Of a DNA stretch of 64,000 bases, positions 56,887 through 64,000 are shown piece after piece; position 1 is the stretch's first letter, and each line of letters starts with the position of its first letter. The stretch is taken from positions 310,001 to 374,000 of the forward strand of contig NZ_JBNFZM010000002.1 in the NCBI RefSeq assembly GCF_051195235.1, written 5' to 3'. This DNA is from Tateyamaria sp947503385 (GTDB taxonomy: Bacteria > Pseudomonadota > Alphaproteobacteria > Rhodobacterales > Rhodobacteraceae). The notes beneath the pieces are model-generated. The model saw only the letters and a list, made by a program, of their open reading frames with translations. It did no database searches and was not told the origin of the DNA. Both the position numbers and the translations under genes were made by a program.

Positions 56887-56915
56887 ACGGCCCGCAGGCA
56901 TCCCCTGCGGGCCGT
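56887..56915 (+). terminator. 12-bp stem-loop between pucA and pucC
   Basis: ACGGCCCGCAGG and CCTGCGGGCCGT pair perfectly around a 5-nt loop, six bases after the pucA stop, followed by only TT before G. Such hairpins in puc operons protect the pucBA message and reduce read-through into pucC. Confidence 0.7.
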
Positions 56916-56972
56916 TTGCCTTTGGCAGCGGCTGCACGCCGCTCTCCCCCCTGCGAGCCTGCGACATTCACC

Positions 56973-58436
56973 ATGACGGACTATCGCACCTTTGCCACAC
57001 GCAAACTGGCGGCGCTGGCGCCGAAATACCTGCCTTTTGCCGATGTCGCCTCGGACGATGTGCCGCTGAGCCGCCTGATGCGGCTGTCGCTGTTTCAGGT
57101 GACCGTGGGCATGGCACTTGTGCTGCTGGCAGGCACATTGAACCGCGTGATGATCGTTGAATTGTCTGTCCCCGCCAGCCTCGTGGCCGGGATGCTGGCG
57201 CTGCCGCTGCTGTTTGCGCCCCTGCGCGCGCTGATCGGGTTCAAATCCGACACGCATGTGTCCGCGCTGGGATTGCGGCGCGCGCCCTACATCTGGAAGG
57301 GCACTCTGTATCAATTCGGCGGCTTTGCCATTATGCCTTTTGCGCTGCTGGTCCTGTCAGGCTACGGCGAGGCGATCGATGCGCCGCGCTGGATTGGCTA
57401 TTCCTCCGCCGCGCTGTCATTCCTGCTGGTGGGTGCCGGGGTGCATATGGTGCAGACCGTTGGCCTTGCGCTGGCCACCGACCTTGTCGACGACGCCGAC
57501 CAGCCAAAAGTGGTTGGCCTGATGTACGTGATGCTGCTGGTGGGCATGGTTGTCAGCGCGCTGGTGTTCGGCGCGCTTTTGACCCATTACACGCCCGGGC
57601 GGCTGATCCAGGTGATCCAGGGGGCCGCCGTCGTCACCGTGGCCCTGAACCTGACCGCGATGTGGAAACAAGAGGCGCGCAGCCGCGCCCGCGCCGCGCA
57701 GATGAAGGTCCAGACCAAGGAACAGTTTGCCGTCGCGTGGCAGGCGCTGATACGCATTCCGGGCACCAAGCGGCTGCTCGCCGTGATCGCTCTGGGCACC
57801 TTTGGGTTTGGCATGGCCGATGTCCTGCTGGAGCCCTATGGCGGGCAAGTGCTGGGCCTGACGGTCGCCAGCACGACCAAGCTGACGGCGCTGCTGGCTG
57901 CGGGCACGCTTGTGGGGTTTGGCATCGCCTCGCGGTGGCTGGGTCAGGGCGCGGACGCCGCCCGGTTTGCACGGCTGGGCGCGGTCGTTGGCCTGCCGGG
58001 CTTTGCCGCCATCATTCTGTCCGCACAGATGATCGGCAGCAGCACCGGCACGGCGCTGTTCCTGTTGGGCACGCTGGCCACGGGCCTTGGGGCGGGCCTG
58101 TTTGGCCACGCTACACTCACGGCTGTTATTCGCACCGCCCCCAAGAACCGCATTGGCATGGCACTGGGGGCATGGGGTGCCGTGCAGGCCACCGCCGCAG
58201 GCATCGGTATCGCGGCCGCCGGTATCCTGCGCGACGTGATCCTTGCCGCCACCGACAGCGCGACCACCGCCCCTGCCCTGCCCTATGTGGCGGTGTTTGC
58301 CGTCGAAATCACCATGCTGGCCCTTGCATGTCTTGTGCTGGGTCCGCTTGTCCGGGGTCGCCTGCGCGCGCGCGCTCCTGCTTCGACAGAGCCAGAGGCT
58401 CATACGACATATCCCAACCCGGTGGAGGTACCATGA
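56973..58436 (+). CDS. pucC: PucC family light-harvesting complex assembly protein (BCD/MFS type)
   Basis: PucC is a 12-helix membrane protein of the bacteriochlorophyll delivery family, needed for LH2 formation. The ATG at 56973 (MTDYRTFATRKLAALAPKYLPF) gives 487 aa. LMRLSLFQVTVGMALVLLAGTLNRVMIVEL, FKSDTHVSALGLRRAPYIWKGT and LVDDADQPKVVGLMYVMLLVGM are family signatures. Its stop overlaps the next start as ATGA. Confidence 0.94.
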   Translation: MTDYRTFATRKLAALAPKYLPFADVASDDVPLSRLMRLSLFQVTVGMALVLLAGTLNRVMIVELSVPASLVAGMLALPLLFAPLRALIGFKSDTHVSALGLRRAPYIWKGTLYQFGGFAIMPFALLVLSGYGEAIDAPRWIGYSSAALSFLLVGAGVHMVQTVGLALATDLVDDADQPKVVGLMYVMLLVGMVVSALVFGALLTHYTPGRLIQVIQGAAVVTVALNLTAMWKQEARSRARAAQMKVQTKEQFAVAWQALIRIPGTKRLLAVIALGTFGFGMADVLLEPYGGQVLGLTVASTTKLTALLAAGTLVGFGIASRWLGQGADAARFARLGAVVGLPGFAAIILSAQMIGSSTGTALFLLGTLATGLGAGLFGHATLTAVIRTAPKNRIGMALGAWGAVQATAAGIGIAAAGILRDVILAATDSATTAPALPYVAVFAVEITMLALACLVLGPLVRGRLRARAPASTEPEAHTTYPNPVEVP

Positions 58437-59116
58437 CCACGATTATCACCCGTCTCTTTGACGCGCACGCAGCAGCATCGCACGCCCGCGAGCGCATCAT
58501 CTTTTGCGGCGTGCCCAGCCGTGCCGTCACCGTCATCGGCCCAGCCGAAGGCAATGACGCCCGCCCCCTGATGGAGGCGGCCCACGTGCACCCGGATGCG
58601 ATGGACACCTACGCCACCGCCATCACATCCGGAAAATCCCTGCTGGTTGTGCGCACCACCTATCGCCCGCTCACCGCCGCAACCATGGTGCGCGACATGC
58701 TGGCCAAGATGGACACCGTGGACACCGGTGACGTGGTGGACGACTATTATATGACCGACACGCCGGAAAAGGCACCCAGCATCCTCGACGAACACCCCTT
58801 GTTCCTGACCCTGCGCCTCGACACTTCCGGCTATGACGGCGGGCGGCTTTCGGACGCGCTGGCCATGCGCATGGTGAGCCCGCGCAAGGAACGCAATTCG
58901 GCCAAGGGTCGGTCCGGCAAACGGTCCTCTGGGTTCTGGCCGATGCCGCTGGTGTCGCGCAAGGACCGCGGATCCTCCGTCATGCCGGGCGGACGCCATA
59001 TGTCAGGCGGTTTCTGGCCGATGGGCCTGCTGTCCCGCGGCAACCGGTCAAACTCGTCCATTCGCGGCGGGGACAAGCCGTTTTCGCGGGCACTTGGCTG
59101 GCCAACCACCAGCTGA
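58433..59116 (+). CDS. Puc-operon protein of unknown function with GFWPM repeats, 227 aa
   Basis: The ATG at 58433 overlaps the pucC stop, so the gene is the fourth of the puc operon. The N-terminal 140 residues (MTTIITRLFDAHAAASHARER, then TTYRPLTAATMVRDMLAKMDTVD) look like a soluble alpha/beta domain resembling stress proteins that begin with a similar segment. The C-terminal 75 residues are basic and low-complexity with two copies of a unit containing GFWPM plus LVSRKDRGSS or LLSRGNRSNSS. This could be a pucDE-like LH2 stability factor by position, but I see no sequence proof. Confidence 0.7.
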   Translation: MTTIITRLFDAHAAASHARERIIFCGVPSRAVTVIGPAEGNDARPLMEAAHVHPDAMDTYATAITSGKSLLVVRTTYRPLTAATMVRDMLAKMDTVDTGDVVDDYYMTDTPEKAPSILDEHPLFLTLRLDTSGYDGGRLSDALAMRMVSPRKERNSAKGRSGKRSSGFWPMPLVSRKDRGSSVMPGGRHMSGGFWPMGLLSRGNRSNSSIRGGDKPFSRALGWPTTS

Positions 59117-59142
59117 TACGGCCCCAACCGATCACAATTTGC

Positions 59143-59168
59143 CAAACCGGCCCCCGTGGGCCGGTTTG
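59143..59168 (+). terminator. Stem-loop at the end of the puc operon
   Basis: CAAACCGGCCC and GGGCCGGTTTG form a perfect 11-bp stem with a 4-nt loop, 27 bases after the stop. Only scattered Ts follow. Confidence 0.6.
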
Positions 59169-59238
59169 TGACTTTGCGCCGGGCGGAACGCTTGTTACGG
59201 TCCGCGCGTAAAGACGTGGAAAGACAAAGAGGTGCCGC

Positions 59239-59610
59239 ATGGACATCGCTCAGGCCATCGTTCTGGCCTTGCAAGTTTGGGGCATCATCGGCGCATTGGT
59301 TGCCGTCGCCTTTCTGACGGTTGGCATTGACCGGATCGACGAAGATGCGCAGGGGGCCTATGTCTTTCGCCCGCTGCTGATCCCCGGCATTCTGATGATC
59401 TGGCCGCTGGTGCTGTGGCGCTGGTGGCAGATCGAGGCGGAGGCCGCCCCATGGGCAGCCCGCTACCGCCCGGTGCGGTCCGCGCACGGGTTGGCGGCCA
59501 TCGCGATGAGTGTTGCAATCGTTGCAATCGTCATCGCCGGTCTGTCCGTGCGGCAAACATGGCCCGCAGATGCAGCCCCCGTGCAACTGAGCGAGGGCAG
59601 CGGTCAATGA
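59239..59610 (+). CDS. Small membrane protein, first gene of the redox cluster, 123 aa
   Basis: Two or three hydrophobic helices are visible (AIVLALQVWGIIGALVAVAFL, LLIPGILMIWPLVLWRWW, AIAMSVAIVAIVIAGLSV). AAAGAGG lies upstream of the ATG. No family was recognised. The stop overlaps the start of the ferric-reductase/Rieske gene (ATGA at 59607-59610), so the two are translationally coupled. Confidence 0.75.
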   Translation: MDIAQAIVLALQVWGIIGALVAVAFLTVGIDRIDEDAQGAYVFRPLLIPGILMIWPLVLWRWWQIEAEAAPWAARYRPVRSAHGLAAIAMSVAIVAIVIAGLSVRQTWPADAAPVQLSEGSGQ

Positions 59611-60668
59611 GTGTCAAATACATCCCCGTTCAGTGGAACCCGAACAAATGGGTCTATGACGCCATCATGCTTGCGGGTGTGGCCGCGTTCCTGTGGCTGT
59701 TCCTATACCGGACGCCCGAGACGCTGGGATATGACCCGGCCATCAACCCGCAAATCCACAACGCCCGCGCCTTTGGCGCCTGCGCCTTTGTCATGCTGAC
59801 CGTGATCCTCTGCATCGGGCCGCTGGCGCGGCTGGACCGGCGATTTCTGCCGTTGCTCTACAACCGGCGGCATTTCGGGGTGATGACCGCCTTTGTGGCG
59901 CTGACGCACGCGGGCTACATCCTCAACTGGTATTTTGCCTTTTCCAGTTCGGACAAATTCGTGGGCCTGCTCTATGCCAATTCCAGCTTTGGGCAGGTGG
60001 CCGGATTTCCGTTCGAGGTGTTTGGCATCTTTGCCCTGCTCTGCCTGTTGATCCTCGCGGCCACAAGCCACGATTTCTGGCTTAAGTTCCTGACGCCCCC
60101 CGTCTGGAAACGGCTGCACTACCTGATTTACGCCGCCTATTTCTCGGTCGCGGCCCATGTCAGCCTTGGCATTCTTCAGGACCAGCAGAACCACCTGTTC
60201 ACTGCGCTGTTCCTCATGGGGGCTGGCGCGGTTGTGGTGCTGCATCTCGCTGCGTGGCGCGCCGAAAGCGGTGCCAAAGCTGCTGCACATGACGGCAACT
60301 GGGTCCACGTGGCCGACGCGTCCGCCTTTCGCGAAGGGTTCGCCAAGATCACGCGCCTGCCCAATGGCGACCGGGTCGCAGTTTTCCTGATGGAGGGGCA
60401 ATTGTCGGCCATCGCCAATGCCTGTGCGCACCAGAACGGCCCACTGGGCGAGGGCAAGATTATCGACTGCCTTGTCACCTGCCCGTGGCACGGGTTCCAA
60501 TATGACGTGCGCACGGGCCGTTCGCCCGCGCCGTTCACTGAAAAAGTGCCGACCTACAACCTCCGCCTTGTGGGCAACACGGTCGAGGTCAACGCCGACG
60601 CCAATCCGCCGGGCACCTATGTCGAACCCGTGGCCTTGCCGCAAACAGGATCGGAGGTTCCGGCATGA
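59607..60668 (+). CDS. Ferric-reductase-like membrane domain fused to a Rieske [2Fe-2S] domain, 353 aa
   Basis: The N-terminal 220 residues form about six membrane helices of the ferric reductase/YedZ type, with haem-ligand-like His pairs in RRHFGVMTAFVALTHAG and KRLHYLIYAAYFSVAAHV. The C-terminal domain has the Rieske cluster motif ACAHQNGPLG and LVTCPWHGFQYD (Cys-x-His and Cys-x-x-His). Electrons probably pass between haem and the cluster on the membrane. The partner is unknown. Coupled at both ends (ATGA at start and at the next start). Confidence 0.9.
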   Translation: MSVKYIPVQWNPNKWVYDAIMLAGVAAFLWLFLYRTPETLGYDPAINPQIHNARAFGACAFVMLTVILCIGPLARLDRRFLPLLYNRRHFGVMTAFVALTHAGYILNWYFAFSSSDKFVGLLYANSSFGQVAGFPFEVFGIFALLCLLILAATSHDFWLKFLTPPVWKRLHYLIYAAYFSVAAHVSLGILQDQQNHLFTALFLMGAGAVVVLHLAAWRAESGAKAAAHDGNWVHVADASAFREGFAKITRLPNGDRVAVFLMEGQLSAIANACAHQNGPLGEGKIIDCLVTCPWHGFQYDVRTGRSPAPFTEKVPTYNLRLVGNTVEVNADANPPGTYVEPVALPQTGSEVPA

Positions 60669-61432
60669 GCGACAAACCGTTTTTCGTGGGCTACCTGCCC
60701 GCCCCCGGACCGCTGCGCGGGTTCCTGATCGCCGTGGCTGTGCTGTTGATCGGCGCAATGGCGGGCGCAGGCTATCTTATGGGGGCCGCACAGGACGATC
60801 CCGGCCCCGGTGCGTTCCGGTTTGACTATGGGCGTCAGACGGTGACGGGCGTGGTGGACATGGTCCCCTACCCGATCCTGCATGTGACCCAAGGCAACGA
60901 CCGCATTGCCGTTGGCGACAGCTTTATGATGACCGCGGGCGGCAAATCGGGCGTGGATGGACGCGCCATGCCGCTCAACGGCCAGTTGGCGCAGGTGTCG
61001 GGCATCGTGCTGGAACGCGGCGACCTCTACATGATGCAGCTGCGCGGCGGGCGGAACGGGTTGCAGGCCACCGATGGCGAGGTGCCCGACATCCCCATAG
61101 AGCCGCAGGGGCGCTGGCAACTGACGGGTGAAATCTGCGACGGCAAATGTCTGGCCGGGGCGATGCGTCCGGGCCGCGGTCTAGCGCACAAGGCCTGCGC
61201 CAACCTGTGCCTGCTGGGCGACGTGCCTCCCATCTTTGTCTCGACCCAGCCAGTGATGGGCGAAGAATTCCTGCTGGTCACCGGCCCCGATGGCACCCGC
61301 CTGCCGCGCGACGCCTATGACTGGGTCGCGCAATTTGTCACCGCCGCCGGAAACATCACCCGGCGCGGCGATATCCTCGTCTGGGAGATCGAGCCCGACA
61401 CCATCCGCCTTGCCGGGGAGGACGCAGAATGA
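60665..61432 (+). CDS. Membrane-anchored protein with CxxxC pairs, 255 aa
   Basis: One N-terminal membrane helix (residues 18-42, GFLIAVAVLLIGAMAGAGYLM) anchors a soluble domain outside or facing the periplasm. It contains beta-rich segments (TVTGVVDMVPYPILHV) and a block GEICDGKCLAGAMRPGRG ... HKACANLCLLGDVPPIFV with two CxxxC pairs that could bind metal or a cofactor. Similar CxxxC blocks occur in proteins near ferric-reductase-like genes. It overlaps both neighbours by four bases. Confidence 0.75.
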   Translation: MSDKPFFVGYLPAPGPLRGFLIAVAVLLIGAMAGAGYLMGAAQDDPGPGAFRFDYGRQTVTGVVDMVPYPILHVTQGNDRIAVGDSFMMTAGGKSGVDGRAMPLNGQLAQVSGIVLERGDLYMMQLRGGRNGLQATDGEVPDIPIEPQGRWQLTGEICDGKCLAGAMRPGRGLAHKACANLCLLGDVPPIFVSTQPVMGEEFLLVTGPDGTRLPRDAYDWVAQFVTAAGNITRRGDILVWEIEPDTIRLAGEDAE

Positions 61433-61692
61433 AACGCATCCTGTGGCTTCTGATTGCGGCGCTGACCACGGCTGTCCTTTACTACGTGTCGCGGTTCTGG
61501 ACGTTCCGCCTGTGGCCCCGCGACGGGCTTTTCGGGATCGAGGCGCTGCGCCCGCAGGGCGGGCTGGTGGCCCAGTGGTTGCGCGGCACCGATCTTGCCC
61601 CGTTTGAACTTCTGATCTGGGCCATTGGGGCATTCCTGCTGCTCACAGCGCTACAAAAGCTCTATGATCTGCTGAACAAACCACCCGAATAA
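61429..61692 (+). CDS. Small membrane protein, last gene of the redox cluster, 87 aa
   Basis: Two membrane helices (RILWLLIAALTTAVLYYVS and PFELLIWAIGAFLLLTALQ) flank a short loop. No family was recognised. The ATG overlaps the stop of the CxxxC gene, completing a four-gene coupled set. Position suggests a structural or assembly role for the redox complex. Confidence 0.75.
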   Translation: MKRILWLLIAALTTAVLYYVSRFWTFRLWPRDGLFGIEALRPQGGLVAQWLRGTDLAPFELLIWAIGAFLLLTALQKLYDLLNKPPE

Positions 61693-61780
61693 GTGGTATT
61701 GACCGGGTTTGCCCCCTTTTGCGAAAGCGTACCTGTGCGTATACTGCCCGCAATCAAGAGCAGAAAACCCCGAGCAAATC

Positions 61781-62788
61781 ATGCCACGCAAAGCCGCCAA
61801 AACCACGGCGCCCTTCAATATCGCCATTGTCGGCCAAAGGGGCCGCCTGTCCTTTGAGGCGATCCTGTTTGCCGCCTCACTGCGCGCCAAAAGCCCCGGA
61901 TTTCAAGGCCACCTGTTGGTCGCCGAACCACAGCCGGGACCCAATTGGGAGGGCGATCCGCGCATCGCCCAAGAGGATGTGCGCCAGACGCTCACCGATC
62001 TGGGCGCGGAAATCGTGCCCTTTGAGACCCCGCATTTCGGCGCACATTACCCTTATGGCAACAAGATCGAGATGCTGGCCGCCCTGCCCAAGGGCGAGCC
62101 GTTCGTGTTCTTTGACACCGACACGCTGATCCTCGACGAAATCAGTACCCTGCCCTTTGATTTCAACACCCCATCCGCCTCAATGCGGCGCACCGGAACG
62201 TGGCCCGAGATCGAGCTTTATGGCCCCGGCTATACCGAGATATGGTCGTCGCTCTATGACAAGTTCGGCCTCGATTTTGCCAGCAGCATCGACCCCAACG
62301 AACCGGATGAATACTGGGGCCGATATCTCTATTTCAACGCGGGCTACTTCTTTGGCGCGTGCCCGCAGAAGTTCGGCAAACTGTTCACCGAATACGCGTT
62401 GGCCATCCGCGACGACCCGCCCCGCGCGCTGGTGTGCCAGTCTCTGGACCCATGGCTGGATCAGGTGGCGCTGCCACTGGTCATTCATGCGCTGGGGGGC
62501 AGCCGCAAAAGCGCCGTGCACGGGATGCTCGACGGTACGCATAGCTGCCATTACCGCATGTTCCCGCTGCTTTATGCCCGCGAAAGCGAGGCGGTGATTG
62601 CCACGCTCGAAGAGATCGCAGCCCCCAACAAGATCAAGAAGGTGCTGAAATCCTACGACCCGATCAAGCGGATGGTCTATCAGGGCCGCGGCGACAAGGT
62701 GCGCGCGCTGTTTGACCAAAATGACATGCCGCGCAAAGAACAGGCGATCCGCAATCGCATCAAATCCAACGGCTTTTGGATGCGCTGA
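61781..62788 (+). CDS. Glycosyltransferase-like protein (DxD), 335 aa
   Basis: From ATG 61781 (MPRKAAKTTAPFNIAIVGQRG) the protein shows GEPFVFFDTDTLILDEI, a DxD motif for nucleotide-sugar binding, and WGRYLYFNAGYFFGACPQKFGK, as in GT-A fold enzymes of the GT8/nucleotide-diphospho-sugar type. The C-terminus is basic. A longer frame upstream has a Cys-rich start that I reject. Sugar and acceptor are unknown. It is the first gene after the redox cluster, 88 bases away. Confidence 0.8.
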   Translation: MPRKAAKTTAPFNIAIVGQRGRLSFEAILFAASLRAKSPGFQGHLLVAEPQPGPNWEGDPRIAQEDVRQTLTDLGAEIVPFETPHFGAHYPYGNKIEMLAALPKGEPFVFFDTDTLILDEISTLPFDFNTPSASMRRTGTWPEIELYGPGYTEIWSSLYDKFGLDFASSIDPNEPDEYWGRYLYFNAGYFFGACPQKFGKLFTEYALAIRDDPPRALVCQSLDPWLDQVALPLVIHALGGSRKSAVHGMLDGTHSCHYRMFPLLYARESEAVIATLEEIAAPNKIKKVLKSYDPIKRMVYQGRGDKVRALFDQNDMPRKEQAIRNRIKSNGFWMR

Positions 62789-62851
62789 CGGGGCGACGCC
62801 ACGTCACTTTGGGACGCGGGGCGATTCCGGCGCAAAACGGGTCGATTACAG

Positions 62852-62869
62852 ACTTTGCGCGCGCAAAGT
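62852..62869. promoter_or_regulatory. 18-bp perfect palindrome upstream of the gene at 62925
   Basis: ACTTTGCGC|GCGCAAAGT is a perfect palindrome of 18 bp located 55 bases before the ATG. A loose promoter fit (TTGCGC within it, then ACATAA 17 bases later) would have the palindrome overlapping the -35 region, a typical operator position. Confidence 0.45.
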
Positions 62870-62924
62870 TCGTACTTACATAACACGTACACCACCCAAA
62901 CATTGTCATCGTATGGAGGCAGAG

Positions 62925-63353
62925 ATGTCACGCTCCATTACCACTGTTTTGTCGTGCCTTGCCGACGCCCTCATCGACGGTCGGCTGGATCACATCACGC
63001 GCTACTTCGCCTATCCCCTTCCGCTATATTGCAATGGTGAACTGATCGTGTTCGGCAGCCCCGACACGTTGAAAGAAGCCCTGTCGATGTACCGCGACGC
63101 CATTCTCGCCATCGGCACGGTCAAAATGCGTCCGCGCCTGGTGGCACAAGGCTTGCCCGTGCGCGGCTATTCCAGCGTTTGGATCGAATGGGACCATCTG
63201 GATGCCGCGGGCACGTGCCTGCGCACCAACCAAGTCCGCTATGCAACCTATCAGGGCGCGATGGATCTGCATCCGCGCATCGAAATCGTCGACTATACCG
63301 TGACGGCCTTTCCCGAGCTTTACGAATCCCTGCCCGCCGTTCGCACCGCCTGA
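62925..63353 (+). CDS. Hypothetical NTF2-like protein, 142 aa
   Basis: From ATG 62925 with GGAGGCAG just upstream the product is MSRSITTVLSCLADALIDGRLDHITRYFAYP. The length, the LDHITRYFAYPLPLYCNGELIVF start and strands such as SSVWIEWDHLDAAG and IEIVDYTVTAFPELY suggest an NTF2/SnoaL-like cone, but the match is weak. It follows a perfect palindrome, so it may be regulated separately. Its open frame extends further upstream without a good start. Confidence 0.7.
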   Translation: MSRSITTVLSCLADALIDGRLDHITRYFAYPLPLYCNGELIVFGSPDTLKEALSMYRDAILAIGTVKMRPRLVAQGLPVRGYSSVWIEWDHLDAAGTCLRTNQVRYATYQGAMDLHPRIEIVDYTVTAFPELYESLPAVRTA

Positions 63354-63441
63354 GCAAAGCGCGCCCACGCTCTTGCCGCCCCCGTCGCCTTTGCCGTAGG
63401 TGTACGCCAACGCGTATTTCTGCACTGCAAAGGACATCTCC

Positions 63442-64000
63442 ATGACCGACGGCCCCACCTACGGCTTTGACACGCTGCAAATCCACGCCGGCGCACGGCC
63501 CGACCCCGCCACGGGCGCGCGCCAAACGCCGATCTACCAATCCACCGCCTTTGTGTTCCGCGATGCCGAACACGCCGCCGCCCTCTTTAACCTGCAAGAG
63601 GTCGGCTACATCTACTCGCGCCTGACCAACCCCACCGTGGCCGTTCTGCAGGAACGTATCGCCACACTCGAAGGGGGCGTGGGCGCGGTCTGCTGTTCGT
63701 CCGGGCACGCGGCCCAGCTCATGGCGCTGTTCCCGCTGATGGCGCCGGGCCTGAACGTGGTGGTGTCCACCCGCCTTTATGGCGGCACGGTCACGCAGTT
63801 CAGCCAGACGATCAAACGGTTTGGTTGGGAGGCGACCTTTGTCGACTTTGACGACCTTGATGCCGTCAAGGCGGCCATCGACGACAACACCCGCGCGATC
63901 TTCTGCGAGGCGATTGCCAACCCCGGCGGCTATATCACCGACCTCGACGCGATTTCGGCCATTGCGGACGCCGCCGAAATCCCGCTGATCGTCGACAACA
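63442..64000 (+). CDS. metY: O-acetylhomoserine aminocarboxypropyltransferase/cysteine synthase (MetY), 3' end cut by window
   Basis: The Cys/Met metabolism PLP-dependent family is clear from MTDGPTYGFDTLQIHAGARPDPATGARQTPIYQSTAFVF, YIYSRLTNPTVAVLQERIATLEGG, SSGHAAQLMALFPL, LYGGTVTQFSQTIKRFGWE and EAIANPGGYITDLDAI. FGFDTLQ-like starts and the LYGGTVTQF motif favour the MetY (O-acetylhomoserine) type over MetB. The PLP lysine would lie beyond the window edge. AAAGGAC precedes the ATG. Confidence 0.92.
   Translation, partial: MTDGPTYGFDTLQIHAGARPDPATGARQTPIYQSTAFVFRDAEHAAALFNLQEVGYIYSRLTNPTVAVLQERIATLEGGVGAVCCSSGHAAQLMALFPLMAPGLNVVVSTRLYGGTVTQFSQTIKRFGWEATFVDFDDLDAVKAAIDDNTRAIFCEAIANPGGYITDLDAISAIADAAEIPLIVDN

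Noticed and set aside
1..64000. CRISPR array, prophage or insertion sequence
   Set aside because: No regular spacer-repeat pattern, transposase, integrase or phage structural gene was seen.

Overview
The window is a high-GC alphaproteobacterial chromosome segment, most likely from a phototrophic member of the Rhodobacterales (Roseobacter/Rhodobacter group). The evidence is a puc operon for light-harvesting complex 2 (pucB, pucA, pucC) with a TGT-N12-ACA box typical of PpsR/CrtJ control, a cobaltochelatase cobS/cobT pair next to bolA and a J-domain gene, a dcw cell-division cluster preceded by a long leader, and a DUF1127 gene followed by CCTCCTCCC-loop (cuckoo-type) small RNAs, an arrangement known from Rhodobacter. 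No prophage, insertion sequence or CRISPR array was seen. The genus cannot be fixed from the sequence alone.

Layout. 1-6.7 kb (minus strand): the end of a PuuD-type amidotransferase, an unknown two-gene unit behind a terminator-bearing leader, a GlcG-like protein with malate synthase G, and a photolyase/cryptochrome with its DUF2256 partner and a GFA protein. 6.8-16.8 kb: pepN, an SDR, a set of tightly coupled small genes, a lytic transglycosylase, unknown proteins and gatB. 16.8-23.6 kb: bolA, a J-domain protein, cobS, an unknown secreted protein wedged between cobS and cobT, cobT, and aminopeptidase P. 23.8-36.3 kb: a minus-strand dcw cluster in the order mraZ-rsmH-ftsL-ftsI-murE-murF-mraY, then a frameshifted FkbM methyltransferase and an SDR before murD, plus mrp/apbC upstream. 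36.5-37 kb: DUF1127 gene plus two cuckoo-type RNAs. 37-47.9 kb: UvrD helicase, an alpha-hydroxy-acid oxidase, pyruvate carboxylase, and a decayed YHYH gene. 48-55.3 kb: tRNA-Gly, hisBH on plus and hisA/hisFE on minus, two DUF2147 paralogues, rlmB, tRNA-Tyr. 55.4-64 kb: a sulfotransferase, the puc operon with an unusual fourth gene, a four-gene membrane redox cluster (ferric-reductase-like/Rieske), a glycosyltransferase and the start of metY.

Functionally, most of the window is housekeeping: peptidoglycan precursor synthesis and septation, histidine and cobalamin biosynthesis, translation quality (gatB, rlmB, tRNAs), anaplerosis (malate synthase, pyruvate carboxylase) and DNA repair (UvrD, photolyase). 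The items most worth a second look are the RNA-level elements (cuckoo array, mraZ leader with inverted 18-mer boxes, the attenuator-like leader at 1.7 kb), the coupled gene inside cobS-cobT, the extended PucA and the fourth puc gene, and the Rieske/ferric-reductase cluster.

All calls rest on reading the sequence and translated frames. Start codons were chosen by Shine-Dalgarno motifs, overlaps and family length, and are stated where they differ from the longest open frame.
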